From: Morella rubra
Taxonomy: Eukaryota; Streptophyta; Magnoliopsida; Fagales; Myricaceae
Reading direction: 5' to 3'
Length of the DNA stretch: 64,000 nucleotides
Assembly (NCBI GenBank): GCA_003952965.2
Contig: CM025852.1
Location: 2,835,752 to 2,899,751, forward strand
This document shows, in pieces, positions 11,770-22,499 of the stretch. The notes beneath the pieces are model-generated. The model saw only the letters and a list, made by a program, of their open reading frames with translations, was not told the DNA's origin and made no database searches. The translations under genes and the position numbers were made by a program. How positions within the stretch are numbered: the stretch's first letter is position 1; every line of letters begins with the position of its first letter.

Positions 11770-12424
11770 TATGGGATCGTGATATCTAATTTAGAGGGTG
11801 TAAAAAAAGACTAGACCGTTAGGTTGGATTTGGGAACCTGAGTCATTGGAAGTATGGCATGTATCTCTATTACCTGTGTTGTAAGTGATGAACAAAAGCC
11901 GCAGTATTGTGTTTCTGTGGGCTGGAGTTCTACTGTTTTTTGCCTTATGCGTTCGTACGTGTGAGCAAGCCTTTAAGCATATGACAGCGTGCATTGTTTC
12001 ACTATCTTTTGAGAAAAATCTACAGTATTTTGTCTTTGTTCTATTGTGAAGACGACCTGAAGCTGACAAATACATAGTATTTTACATAATAATGCATCAG
12101 TTGTTTTTCAGATTTGATCATCGTACCTCTTATAGCTGATATTACAGTACAGTTCTTGCAGAAAGTTGAATATCAGCAGAAAATATAATGATTTTTTTTG
12201 TTGTTTTTGGTAAGATCGTGAATATATTCAAACTAAGTACATGTACATATTGGCATAGTTACAATATTATATAGTACATAACTACAGGAATTAATATCAA
12301 CAAAGACAACCCCTATTCGAAACATCATGAGCTAATTGGTGATCTTATACAAATTCTAGTTGAGATTCTTTTTTCTGAGCAACTGTGAAAAATCTAGCTA
12401 GCTGAGATCTTATTTTGTGAACGA

Positions 12425-13880
12425 CAGAGATTAACTATTTCTCCTAGACATTATGTACGTAGGATTAAATGTACGTAGAAATCAAATGGGATGGGAGCAC
12501 AATTAGTGGATATTCTTTTAAATAAAATTTATTAATATTTTATATTTATATTCAAATATATATAACTTATCCCACGAGATCTTATTTTAGACTAGTATTT
12601 TCAGAATTAAGATGTTCGGTAATTTTTTCGAATTATATAATACAATTTAAATAAATTTATAAATATAATAAATAAATTTTATATTATTTAATATTATTAA
12701 ATTTAAAATTTCGAACAGCATAAATAACATCCAAATTGTATCATTATGAACTGAAAACTACAGAAATTACTAATGCAAATACGGCTAATGATATCGAGCC
12801 GCCTCGGACAAAAGGTCAGTGCTGGATAAGTTAGAGTTTTCAAGTCAATAGCTCCTCCTATCACGGGTTTGATTTGTCAAATTCTAATGGTTCAAGGGTC
12901 CCATGATCAAGAAAGCTATATAAACATATTAATAATGGCGCGCGCGATACCTACGTATGTAGCTGTGGGAAAAGTCTCAAGGGGCATATCAAACAGCATA
13001 ATTCTTAGCATCAGCACAAAGTTGTCAGCTCGCGGCATCTGGAGGTGACAAGGACGTCCAACTAATGTTATTTTACGGTATTCAAGGCCCAAAGTACCAT
13101 TTTCACAGTGCATACGATCTATACCCTGCACCAGCGTCGGTGAAGCCATGAGTGATTCCAATGAATTGTATATCCCATTGTATGAACTAATTTTATCTAA
13201 TGGAATAAAGACATATTAGCTTTATATGATGAGTCACTTCACTTAACTAATCATTGCTATCATCCATTGAGTTTTAGTACTTGATCAGGTCTATTCGCTC
13301 CTACATAGATCAAGATCATTTGTAATTTTTTAATTACTGCATGCAATTTCGAGAGACATACAACAGTATGTGGGTCCTATAAATTTTAATAGGTATTGAA
13401 CTTCGAATAATATGAATCCTATATACTTGTTCAATGTCAAGTAATACTTTATGTGTCCTTCTTTAGAATTGTACCATGTGGATGGAAGATAAATCTTCAG
13501 ATCTTGTACCATTACATGTAATTGGTTAGGGATTGATTGATTTCCCTCAAGACATAATACTTTGATTTATCACCTAAACAATGATCGGAAGAATTTTTTT
13601 TTTTTTATGGGTCCATATAAGATAGATTTATTTCATGATTAATTTATAAATATATTATATATAACAAATGAAATCTTACGGAGCGAGCATGGAACTAAAT
13701 GAATAAAAGAAGTATAAAAATCAGACCACTTGATAACGAACTATAAGTCATGCAAAGGTCGGTTATCTAATTACACGGTCTTCGAATCAATCATTAATAA
13801 ACTAGTTAAGTGCTGTGTGAGTGACGGTGATCAATAGGGATCTTAGATATTGACAACATTCGTTCTCTTTCTTAGAGACC
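12425..13880. repeat. Duplicated 5' flank, paired with 18695-19830
   Basis: Near-collinear with 18695-19830. Shared segments include GATATCGAGCCGCCTCGGAC, AAAGTCTCAAGG, CAGCTCGCGGCATCT, TTCCCTCAAGACATAATAC and GGAGCGAGCATGGAACTAAA. The homology resumes at 20640-20680 (GATATTGACAACATTCGTTC), so about 0.8 kb is inserted in the copy-4 block or deleted here. No gene is seen inside. Confidence 0.85.
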
Positions 13881-14646
13881 CCTTGATCTTGACAGTTGCA
13901 ACTGACGTCTTGGCAGTAGGGATCTTGTAGATCTTGACACAGTCGGAGCAAGAATTCACCTCCTTCGGGCCACGTTAATCCATTCTGAATTTTACAATAC
14001 CTTAAAATATATAGATATATAAAAAAAATTTATATATTATTGATGACTATCATATACATTAGGTAATAACAAATCCTGAACCATTGGTTATCTCAAAGGT
14101 TAAACTCATCCCTATTTAAACACTTCACATTCTCATTCGTAATGCCTGAAGGGAATTATTGTGAAAGAAGTTTGATATATGTGAAAATTTAATATCCATA
14201 ATCAATCAATGCAATATGGTAGCGTCCAATAATGAAAGAGTAAAACAAGGATGACAATTAAAATAAATTGGACCTTAATGTAGGGATGATTCTACCATGT
14301 CAAGCAATCATGAGTTATGAAATTGGTTATGTCGTCCGTCTAGAAGTATGGATGCATTTAGACCTTGCCTAGTGAGGGACGTACCAATTACCTGAACTAG
14401 ACCCATATGCATGTATTTAAAGAATTGGCTTAAATATTTTTTTGATGATCATATTGAAGTGGATGGTTCAAGACTCAATAGTGTTGCCGAACCTAGAAGA
14501 GAGGGTTTAATTTTTTTTCTTTTCTTAACTACTTAAAAACTGCACACTCTTCACAAGCACAATCAGTAATTTCAAGAAAAACTAAAGCAACAAAATAACT
14601 TGCGAAAGAAATAACCAAATATGGACACTGTACAACAGTATATTAA

Positions 14647-15976
14647 GGCTTAATATACATGCATGCCCTTGAGGTTTAATATTTTCTCTAAATACCTAGG
14701 GTAATCTTTGTTGTCCCTACCCCTAAGGTATACCCCATTTTCCCCGTTTTATCCCTCTATTATTCCGTCTATTTCTTGACAGAAATTGATAATGTGAACC
14801 AAGTGATCACGTCACATCCAATTAAAAGGAAATGTGTTCGCAACTGCTGGACTGGACGATTTTCATTTGCCACCTCCATCTCCACGTCACTCCTCTCCAT
14901 AACAGTTTACCGAAATGCCCTTAAATCCACATCACCTAAAACTGAACTAACCCAAAGATCGAACAGACTCACCATTCACGACCTGAGAGAAACCCATGAA
15001 CCTCTTTCGCAAATCAAAATTTAATGGTGACAATAAAGCAACTAACTAACCAGAACAGATGTAATCTTTCGCAAATCATAACAATCCATCACATTCAAAC
15101 TTGTACTCTTCAATCTAGGGTTCTAAACTAACTAACCTTAGCTCTCTCAAAGATCTAGGTTTGTTCCGCCGAAATGGACAACCTGTTGGAGCAGACATGG
15201 TTGACAGAGAAAGCATTGCTTAGCAGATAGCGACTGCAAACCCCTGCTTGAGAGGACTCTCCCCTCTGCCTCTGTTTCTCCTTTTGTTGCTTTTCTCACT
15301 GACAACCCATTTACACTCTGTAAATAAACAAAGCAGAAATCATTGCAGGTAAGAGATTGGGAGAGAGGAACACACTACTCATGTCTTCTGAGATTGTTTT
15401 AAGAATTCCATAATTTGTGTTCATGTTGAAGGCACAAGAATGCACACAAGAGCCATGTGCATTTTTCATGTACCGGGATGGGAACCTGACCCTTTTCGAC
15501 AATCATTCTCTATTTCTTTTTTCAGGCTTTTCCCTCTTATAAAGTCAATTCTGCTCAGTATCTCCTTAGGGCTTCTCTTTCTGATTTGCGAAATATTACA
15601 TCTGTTCTGGGAAAAATGTTCGTGGGTTTCTATCGGGTCGTGAATGGTGGGTCTGTTCAATCTTTGGGTTAGTTCATTTAGGTGATGTGGATTTAAGGGC
15701 ATTTCGGTAAACTGCTATGGAGAGTAGTGACGTGGATTTTGAGGTGGCAAATGAAATTCGTCCAGTCAGCAGTTGCGAACACGTATTGCCTTTTAATTGG
15801 ATGTGACGTGGTCACTTGGTCCACATCATCAATTTCCGTCAAGAAATAGATGGAATATTGCCAAGGGATAAAACTGAGAAAAGGATATACCTCAGGGGTA
15901 GCAGGACAACAAAAATTACCCTAGGGATATTTCTGAGAAAACATTAAGCCTCAGGGGCACGCATGTATATTAAGCC
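14647..15976. mobile_element. Non-autonomous MULE with about 0.4-kb TIRs
   Basis: The left end (14647-about 15060) and right end (about 15580-15976) are inverted copies starting GGCTTAATATACATGC. A 9-bp target duplication flanks the element (GTATATTAA at 14638-14646, ATATATTAA at 15977-15985, 8 of 9 identical), as expected for Mutator-like elements. There is no transposase. The 0.5-kb interior (15060-15580) is not repeated elsewhere in the window and could be captured host sequence; I could not assign it. Confidence 0.85.
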
Positions 15977-16387
15977 ATATATTAAATCTGCAGAATATTA
16001 CTCTACGTTCTTTATCAATCAAAGAACTAAAGAGAGAAATAATCCTAATAACAGCAAGTTATTTAATGTAAACAAAATCAGAACAAGGACACCAAAATTT
16101 GGTTACGAAGAGAAAAATCACTTGAAAGAATTCTTTCAAGAGGTAAAAACTCTCGAGGCCTGAAGGCCAGCTGTTCGAATCCCTATAATCTTCAAACTCG
16201 GTACACAGTGATCTGCCAGGCTGGCCAATGTAAATATTTAATTTAGCCTCGGTTGGCCAATGTAAAATATTTAATTTTTTTTTTTTAACTAATCTGCCAG
16301 GCTGGCCCCCCCTAAAACCTAGCCCAAGAGTATTGTAAGAGCATGGGGGGGAATTTGGGTGATTTTGTTTCATGTAAAAGGGAGGAA

Positions 16388-16408
16388 AAATATATATATA
16401 TATATATT
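16388..16408. repeat. (AT)n microsatellite
   Basis: About 20 bases of alternating TA. Confidence 0.8.
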
Positions 16409-17102
16409 TTTAAAGGAAAATGTTTACATGTTTGCAAATAAAATCACTACTACTTGTGGTTCTTTTATTTCCAAGTGAAAATATGCTCACTCTATTTATG
16501 CTGTCAAGTATCTATCAACTTCTCTATTCTCTTCAAGTTTTATTTTATTTTTTCAACAAATTTTCATTAATTGTATACAATTTTCAATCTCAGCAATTAC
16601 TGTGTTACATTTATTTCAATATTTTTAATGTTTTTAGTCCTTAATTTTTGATATTTTAACTCTAAGACGCTTTTTTACATTACGTAGGAAAAAAAAAACT
16701 TATTCTTTGTCATTTTGCCTTAAAAGTTGACCCCCTTCAAATTCAATCCTAGTTTTGCCATTGTACGTACTTATCTTAAAATGGGTCACACCAACTGGGT
16801 CGGGCCATACGCCTTCATGACTTTCAATCCAACGGTTACAGGGGAATTTCAACGTTATAAGATAAACAATAACTTTAGCAGTAACGTAGACAGAATGTTT
16901 ATCAATTCAGATATTAAAATTATCATATATGAATAGATATGTAGAAATTAAATATGATGGATCTGAGACCAAAGCAATTAGGTCAGGGTCAAAATAAGAT
17001 AGCCTTTTCACACAATTAAATGTGCTCAGAAAGCTGGCTAAGCTCTTATTACATCATAGACCATATGATACATCTAGTTCCTCGATTCTTGAGCTAGCTG
17101 CT

Positions 17103-17789
17103 TCAAGGGCAGAACACAACCTTGTAGTTAGTCCCACCAGGGCACGTAAACACAACCTTGCTGGTTTTGTCATCATTAGGGTAACTGTAAGCATCGGGGC
17201 AACGATCCTTAAAAAATTGAGAGTACTTTGTAGGTCCACAGCTCCCAGAGTTGCAACAATATTCATTGGTCTTAAAAACGGTACAGGGGTTGTTACACCC
17301 ACCAGGAGCCTTCAACTTGTTGGGGCACTCTCTATTGATATCAGCTGTGCATCTTATCCCACGGGTGCACCCATTGGACGTAGGGCTAAATTCCATTGGA
17401 ACATTAAACCCATCAACTAGAGAGATATCAAAGAAATCTAAGTTCATATATTGGTTTAGTCCAAATTCAGCAAGGGTATTCGGTGGTACACCATAGGCTT
17501 GGCATTGGAAAAGCCCGCCACAATCACCCGTCTGGCATTTGCCACGCCCAGAGCCATCGAAATTGCATCCAGTTCGAGGCCAAATGCGAGCCCCTTTGGT
17601 GCCTGCGGCAACGTCATGGTTCCATGTTCCACCTCGTGCGTTAAGCTGCCTACCACCACCGGGCACAGCCCCAGCCCAAATTGTAAAAGGGCAATTGTTT
17701 ACTATATTGAATTTGGCTGCATTGACTAAGGCGAAGCAGAGCGTGATAGAAAGGAAGTAAAAACTGGATAGGTTTTTGGAGAGGGTCAT
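17103..17789 (-). CDS. Thaumatin-like protein (PR-5/osmotin-type) copy 4, intact
   Basis: A single-exon gene of 228 codons and the only uninterrupted member of the cluster. Residues 1-24 form a signal peptide (MTLSKNLSS, a hydrophobic core, cut predicted after VNA). The mature protein starts [16 protein letters not shown]. The thaumatin signature is present as [16 protein letters not shown], and I count 16 cysteines, the full set for eight disulfides. The [13 protein letters not shown] segment supplies the acidic cleft residues of antifungal PR-5 proteins. It ends TNYKVVFCP without a vacuolar-type extension, so apoplastic secretion is likely. The TATA element CTATATAAAC sits about 70 bp before the ATG. 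A 210-bp MITE lies in the promoter and the W-box seen in copies 1 and 2 is altered to TTGAGC. Function as a stress or defence protein is by family. Confidence 0.93.
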   Translation of the reverse strand: MTLSKNLSSFYFLSITLCFALVNAAKFNIVNNCPFTIWAGAVPGGGRQLNARGGTWNHDVAAGTKGARIWPRTGCNFDGSGRGKCQTGDCGGLFQCQAYGVPPNTLAEFGLNQYMNLDFFDISLVDGFNVPMEFSPTSNGCTRGIRCTADINRECPNKLKAPGGCNNPCTVFKTNEYCCNSGSCGPTKYSQFFKDRCPDAYSYPNDDKTSKVVFTCPGGTNYKVVFCP

Positions 17790-17852
17790 TTTGGGGAGTG
17801 ATATGCTAATTTCTAGTGGTTTGTGTTGTGTCTGTGAGAAGATGGGTAGGGG

Positions 17853-17861
17853 TTTATATAG
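17853..17861 (-). promoter_or_regulatory. TATA box of thaumatin-like copy 4
   Basis: CTATATAAAC on the minus strand, about 65-70 bp upstream of the ATG at 17789, in the same context as in copy 2. Confidence 0.6.
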
Positions 17862-17893
17862 GGTTCGCTCGGGTTAGGGTGCGGGGTTTACCT

Positions 17894-17957
17894 GGTGTAG
17901 AACTTGCAGGCCTTATCTCGTACATGGTGTAGAACTTGCAGGCCTTATCTCGTACGT
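17894..17957. repeat. 32-bp tandem duplication in the promoter
   Basis: GGTGTAGAACTTGCAGGCC and the following bases occur twice in direct tandem (starting 17894 and 17926), about 100-170 bp upstream of copy 4. Copies 1 and 2 show a single related segment. Confidence 0.9.
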
Positions 17958-17989
17958 GGAGAGTTTAATGGCCGCTCAATTCAAGGTAC

Positions 17990-18199
17990 GGATTCTCTCC
18001 AAAGGATGGAATTCCGAAGATATCAGAAGGCACTGTCAAAATTCATTGAATGCAATCTAACGGTCCTAATTCACACCAAGCTATATTATTCATCAATCTT
18101 ATTAATTGAGGTGGATGAATTATGACCATTAGATCTATTATATAAAATAGAGACAATGACTTATGATATCTTCGGAATTCCCTCCTTAGGAGGGAATCC
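17990..18199. mobile_element. MITE (210 bp) in the copy-4 promoter
   Basis: The ends are inverted repeats of about 37 bp (GGATTC..CTCC..AAGG..GGAATTCCGAAGATATC). The element interrupts sequence that is continuous in the promoter of copy 2 (TGCCGGTCAAG / TGTTTTGGAAAAT). It belongs to the same family as the large element at 57861-58995, which has the same GGATTC...CGAAG termini. No clear target duplication. Confidence 0.75.
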
Positions 18200-19825
18200 A
18201 GTCATGTCATGTTTTGGAAAATCTGCATGTTATCTTTGGCTTCACTTGAAGACGAGTCAACAAATGGCCTAAATAATGAAATGCGTTTCTTGTTTTGTGC
18301 TTTTGTTCTACTATTTTGTTTTTTGTTCATTTGATCATGACCTCTTAAGCTGCATTACAATCGCACAGTACTTTACATATAGTTATTGCAGAAATTAATT
18401 CCAGCAGAAATTATAATTTTTTTTTGTTTGGTCAAGATCGTGAATTTCAAACTAAGTACATAGTGTACATATTGGCATAGTTACAATATTATTTAGTACA
18501 AAACTACAGGAATTAATATCAACAAAGACAACCCCTATTCAAAACATCATGAGCTAATAATTGGTCTTATACAAATTCTAGTTGAGATTCTTTTTTCTGA
18601 GCAACTCTGAAAAATCGAGCTGAGATCTTATTTTGTGAACGATGTGCTTAATCGGTACATAAATATCCGGAATAAATTTCATGCATGAGCTAGCAATTAT
18701 CTGATAAGCAAGAGGTTACATATATACAACAGATTAAATATTTCTACTAGACATTATATATATGAAGGATTAAATGTACGTAGAAATCAAATGGATGGGG
18801 CACAATTACAGGATATTCTTTTAACTAAAATTTATTAATATTTTATATTTTATATTTGAATATAATATTTTATAACTTACCCCACAAGATCTCATTTTAG
18901 ACTAGTGTTCTTCAATATTGAGATCTTCTGTAATTTTTTTAAATCTTACATTATTTAATATTATCTATATAAAATTTCGAATAACGTGAATAACGTGCAA
19001 ATTGTATCATACAATTTAGACAAAAATTACTAATGCAAATAGGCCTAACATGATATCGAGCCGCCTCGGACAAAAGGAGTCAGTGATGCTGGATAAGTTG
19101 GAGTTTTAAGTCAATAATCTGTCAATTTCTAATGGTTCAAGGGTCCCATGATCAAGAAAGCTATATAAACATATTAATAATGGCGATACCTACCTACGTA
19201 GGTGTGGGAAAAGTCTCAAGGAGCATATCAAACAGCATAATTCTCAGCATCAGCACAAAGTTGTGATCAGCTCGCGGCATCTCGAAGTGACGAGAACGTC
19301 CAATGTCATTTTACCGTATTCAAGGCCCAAAGTGCTATTTTTACAATGCGTACGATCCACCTGCACCAGCGTCGGTGAAGCCAGTGACTCCAATTGAATT
19401 ATATATCCCATTTTATGAACTTTTTTCTAAGACATGCATATTAACTTTATATGATGAGTCATGACTTCACTTAACTAATTATTGCTATCATCTATTGAGT
19501 TTTAGTTGGTTATGGATTGATTTCCCTCAAGACATAATACTTTGATTTATCACCTAATTACCATGATCGGAAGAATTTTTTTTTTTGGGTCCATATAAGA
19601 TAGATTTATTTCATGATTAATTTATAAATATATTTATATATATAACAAATGAAATCTTACGGAGCGAGCATGGAACTAAATGAAAAAAGAAATATATATA
19701 AAAATCAGATCGACCACTTATAACGAACTATTAGTCATGCAAAGGTCGGTTATCTAACACGGTCTTCGAATCTATTAGATAATGAACTAGGTGAGTGCTG
19801 TGTGAGTGAAGGTCAATAGAAGCTG

Positions 19826-20640
19826 CGGTATTAATTAATGCTTAATTTGTTATTTTGACTAAACTTTGATCAGACTAGCTGCTAGCTAGGTGTGGTTCAG
19901 AGGAAAAGATCAACCTAGCTAGATGCATGAACTTTCTGCGGTTAGACCCAATAACCTGGTCATGGCCCATGGGTCCCCAGGTCTTATATCTATTTGGCTT
20001 GACTGGAGATCAGGGAGAGAGTCTGAACTTGACCTAATTAATTATGAACAAAGATGCAGTAAGAGGATAATCTGATAGATCTTTTTAACAGATGTGATTT
20101 CCTTTTAATGACATTTAGTCAGTCCATATGACTCCGTCTCCACAGAGCTGCTTCTATAATACACTTCGGGACCTCCAGGAAGATGATTAATTATATATAT
20201 GATTGACTTTGTCAAAGAGCACGGTTGCAGCCTGCAGGAGATGGTGTCTATCTTATCGCTAAGTCATTAGAAGACCGCGGCCACCGGGCAACGAGTCCGG
20301 ATCTCCTACGTTGTTCTAATCGTCGCGGATGTTGCAAACTTCCAATTGGGTCGCGTCATGAAATTCAAAGGCAGATCCCCAAACTCCGTGGCTTCTGTTT
20401 GTTTAAAGTTTTCATTAAATTTATTGATATGGAAAATGTTGTCGGATCTGTCCAAAGAGTAAAATAAAATTAATGAAGGTGGGGACTGGTTAGCAATGGA
20501 TACGTGGGTCGACGAGCAGGAGTACTGTTCCACAGACGTCATTGTGGGGCTGAAATTTAGGCCGAAAATTTCGAGGGATGATATCATATTTTTGGGTCTA
20601 ACTTGAAGAAAAGTCAATAACGGAGTCTAGCAAGGAAGCT
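19826..20640. other. Segment inserted in, or retained only by, the copy-4 block
   Basis: Comparison with 13812-13880 shows this 0.8-kb stretch interrupts otherwise collinear homology. GAAGCT occurs at both edges (19825 region and 20635 region). It contains a MYB R2 exon remnant and sequence related to 9490-10200. Confidence 0.55.
20171..20273 (+). pseudogene. MYB3R exon-5 (R2) remnant
   Basis: CCTCCAGGAAGATGATT, then GTCAAAGAG, ACGGTTGCAG, GGAGATGGTGTCT and AAGTCATT align with exon 5 of the MYB3R locus (26863-26945), including the splice acceptor. Small insertions and in-frame stops make it non-coding. It stands alone among thaumatin-like copies, 5 kb from the main MYB locus. Confidence 0.65.
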
Positions 20641-20681
20641 AAAGATATTGACAACATTCGTTCTCTTTCTTAGAGCCCCCT

Positions 20682-21365
20682 CACTACAAAAAAAAATTAA
20701 CTTTTAGTGACAAAAATTTTTGTCACTAAAAGTCAATATTTCATGATGAAACCCAAATTTCGTCACGAAAAGTTTTTAGTGACGGAAACTTTTTCGTCAC
20801 TAAATTTACTGATCGATCGGTAATTGTGACGATCGGTCAGTGAAAACGAAGTGATGGATCGGTTGGAAAAGCGATCGATCGGTATATGTTTGAGATGATC
20901 GAACGGTACGTATTGATATCGATCGGTTATGTATTAGTGATTGATTGACACATTTAAACAATTGCACGGTAAGAAATAGACTATTGATCATTTCAGTAAC
21001 GGCGATCGGACGTTTTATATAAGCGATCGATCACTTAAGTATCACGATCAATCGTTATGCCATGGCCGATCGGTCGTTTAATTCAGCGATGGAATGTTGA
21101 TATAGTAAGTGATCGATCAGTGATATTTGACGATCATCGTTTGAGTTGGAGGATCGATCGTCTATTTCTACACCGATCAGGTCGCTTATAGTACCGACTA
21201 ATCGCTTGCACATAGACGATTGATCGTTTATTTTACTGATCGATCAGTAATTTTGTCATTTTAATATTAGCAATCGAACAGTTGTATTGCACGATCGATC
21301 GGTTGAACAACAATTGATCGATCCCTGAATATGGCGATCGAACGGTGGTAATAGAATCGATTTAA
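20682..21365. mobile_element. CACTA-type transposon end with subterminal repeats
   Basis: CACTACAAAAAAAAA begins at 20682, exactly where homology to the copy-3 flank (TAGAGACCCCT at 13876-13886) stops, which marks a true insertion border. It is followed by several palindromic TTTTAGTGAC/GTCACTAAAA motifs and then the 21-bp array (separate entry). No matching right end (TTTTTGTAGTG) is seen, and no transposase, so the element is truncated or its other end is diverged. Confidence 0.65.
20811..21365. repeat. 26-unit degenerate repeat phased at about 21 bp
   Basis: A GATCGATCGGT-like 11-mer recurs 26 times. Unit starts read by eye: 20811, 20831, 20853, 20873, 20897, 20917, 20939, 20960, 20982, 21004, 21024, 21046, 21068, 21088, 21111, 21132, 21152, 21175, 21196, 21218, 21238, 21272, 21293, 21316, 21336 and 21355. 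The first 20 spacings average 21.35 bp; the remaining 10 bp of each unit are not conserved. Confidence 0.85.
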
Positions 21366-21705
21366 AAAAAAACAATAATAATAGAAAATATTATATAACA
21401 CGTACATTTTATAATAAATATACAATACTCGTGGGTGAAAAGTGTATTTTTCTCAAAAAAAAAAAAAAAAAAGAATTTAGATATATATCACTGCATGCGT
21501 TGGTCTTGAACTCATTTAGGGAAGCCCAAGCATGTGAAGTACTGGGCTGTTGGACCATATCTTATTGGAACCTTAGCATATATAACATGAGATGCACACT
21601 ACTCCATGTGCATCCGAAGGATCGAGGCCTCCAACATTTTATTACGTTACATATAATTAGAGCCTAGCTACTAGATCTTTTTCCTCTTAACAAGTAAAAC
21701 ACTGC

Positions 21706-22383
21706 TCAAGGGCAGAACACAACCTTATAGTTAGTCCCACTAGGGCACGTGAATGCGGTTGTTTGGTCTTTTGGATAACTATAAGCATCTCGGCACTGAT
21801 CCTCGAAAAATTTCGAGTAATTTGTCGGACTTCAGTTCCCGGAGTTGCAACAATATTGATCGGTATTGAACACGGTACATGGATTGTTACACCCACCTTG
21901 GACCTTCAATTGTTTCGGACACTGCCCATTGATGTCAGCGGCGCATTTTACCCCGCGAGTGCACCCATTAGATGTTGGACTGAATTCCAATGGAACGTTG
22001 AACCCTTCAAGAAAAGAGATGTAGAAGGAATCTCTGTTGCCAAATTGGTTTAGTGCATATTCAGCTAGGGTATTGGGGGGTTTGCCGTAGGCTTTGCATT
22101 GTAGGAGCCCGCCACAATCACCCGTCTCACATTTGCCACGCCCGGACTGGTCGAAGCTGCACTTGGTTCGGGCCCCAATGCGAGCCTGTTTCGTGCCGGA
22201 GTTCACTTCTATGGCCCAAGTTTCTCCCCGGTTAAGCTTCTTACCACCGCCACCAGGCACAGCCGCGGCCCAGACTGTGTAGGGGCAATTGTTTCTAATA
22301 TCGAATCTGGCTGCATGAACCAAGGCAAAGAAAAGAGTGACAAAAAGGAAGGACAAAGTGGGGAGGTTTCTGGAGAGGCTCAT
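21706..22383 (-). pseudogene. Thaumatin-like (PR-5/osmotin-type) copy 5, nonsense codon
   Basis: The start is taken at 22383 (MSLSRNL, a signal peptide ending VHA, mature [16 protein letters not shown]). A longer open frame upstream has no signal-peptide sense. The signature reads [16 protein letters not shown] at 21832-21834 replaces TGT (Cys) in the conserved NSGSCGPT segment. The frame then continues 41 codons with family sequence to TGA 21706-21708 (NYKVVFCP). The stop removes a large C-terminal part with several cysteines. This is the most divergent member (extra Lys/Glu, [10 protein letters not shown] in place of [11 protein letters not shown]). One substitution separates it from an open frame. 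Confidence 0.85.
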
Positions 22384-22499
22384 TTTGGGGAATGAGAGAT
22401 ACGGTCTATTTGTACGTGTGTGATTTGAGGAAATGGGCATGCAGATCGAGGGGTTTATGAAGAGATGGAAATCACTTTCAGATGGTCTACAGTCCATAA

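Noticed and set aside
16150-16200. tRNA-like box B (TGTTCGAATCCC)
   Set aside because: No convincing box A or cloverleaf; at most a SINE trace.
22384-22497. Upstream N-terminal extension of thaumatin-like copy 5
   Set aside because: The downstream ATG at 22383 aligns with all other copies and starts the signal peptide.
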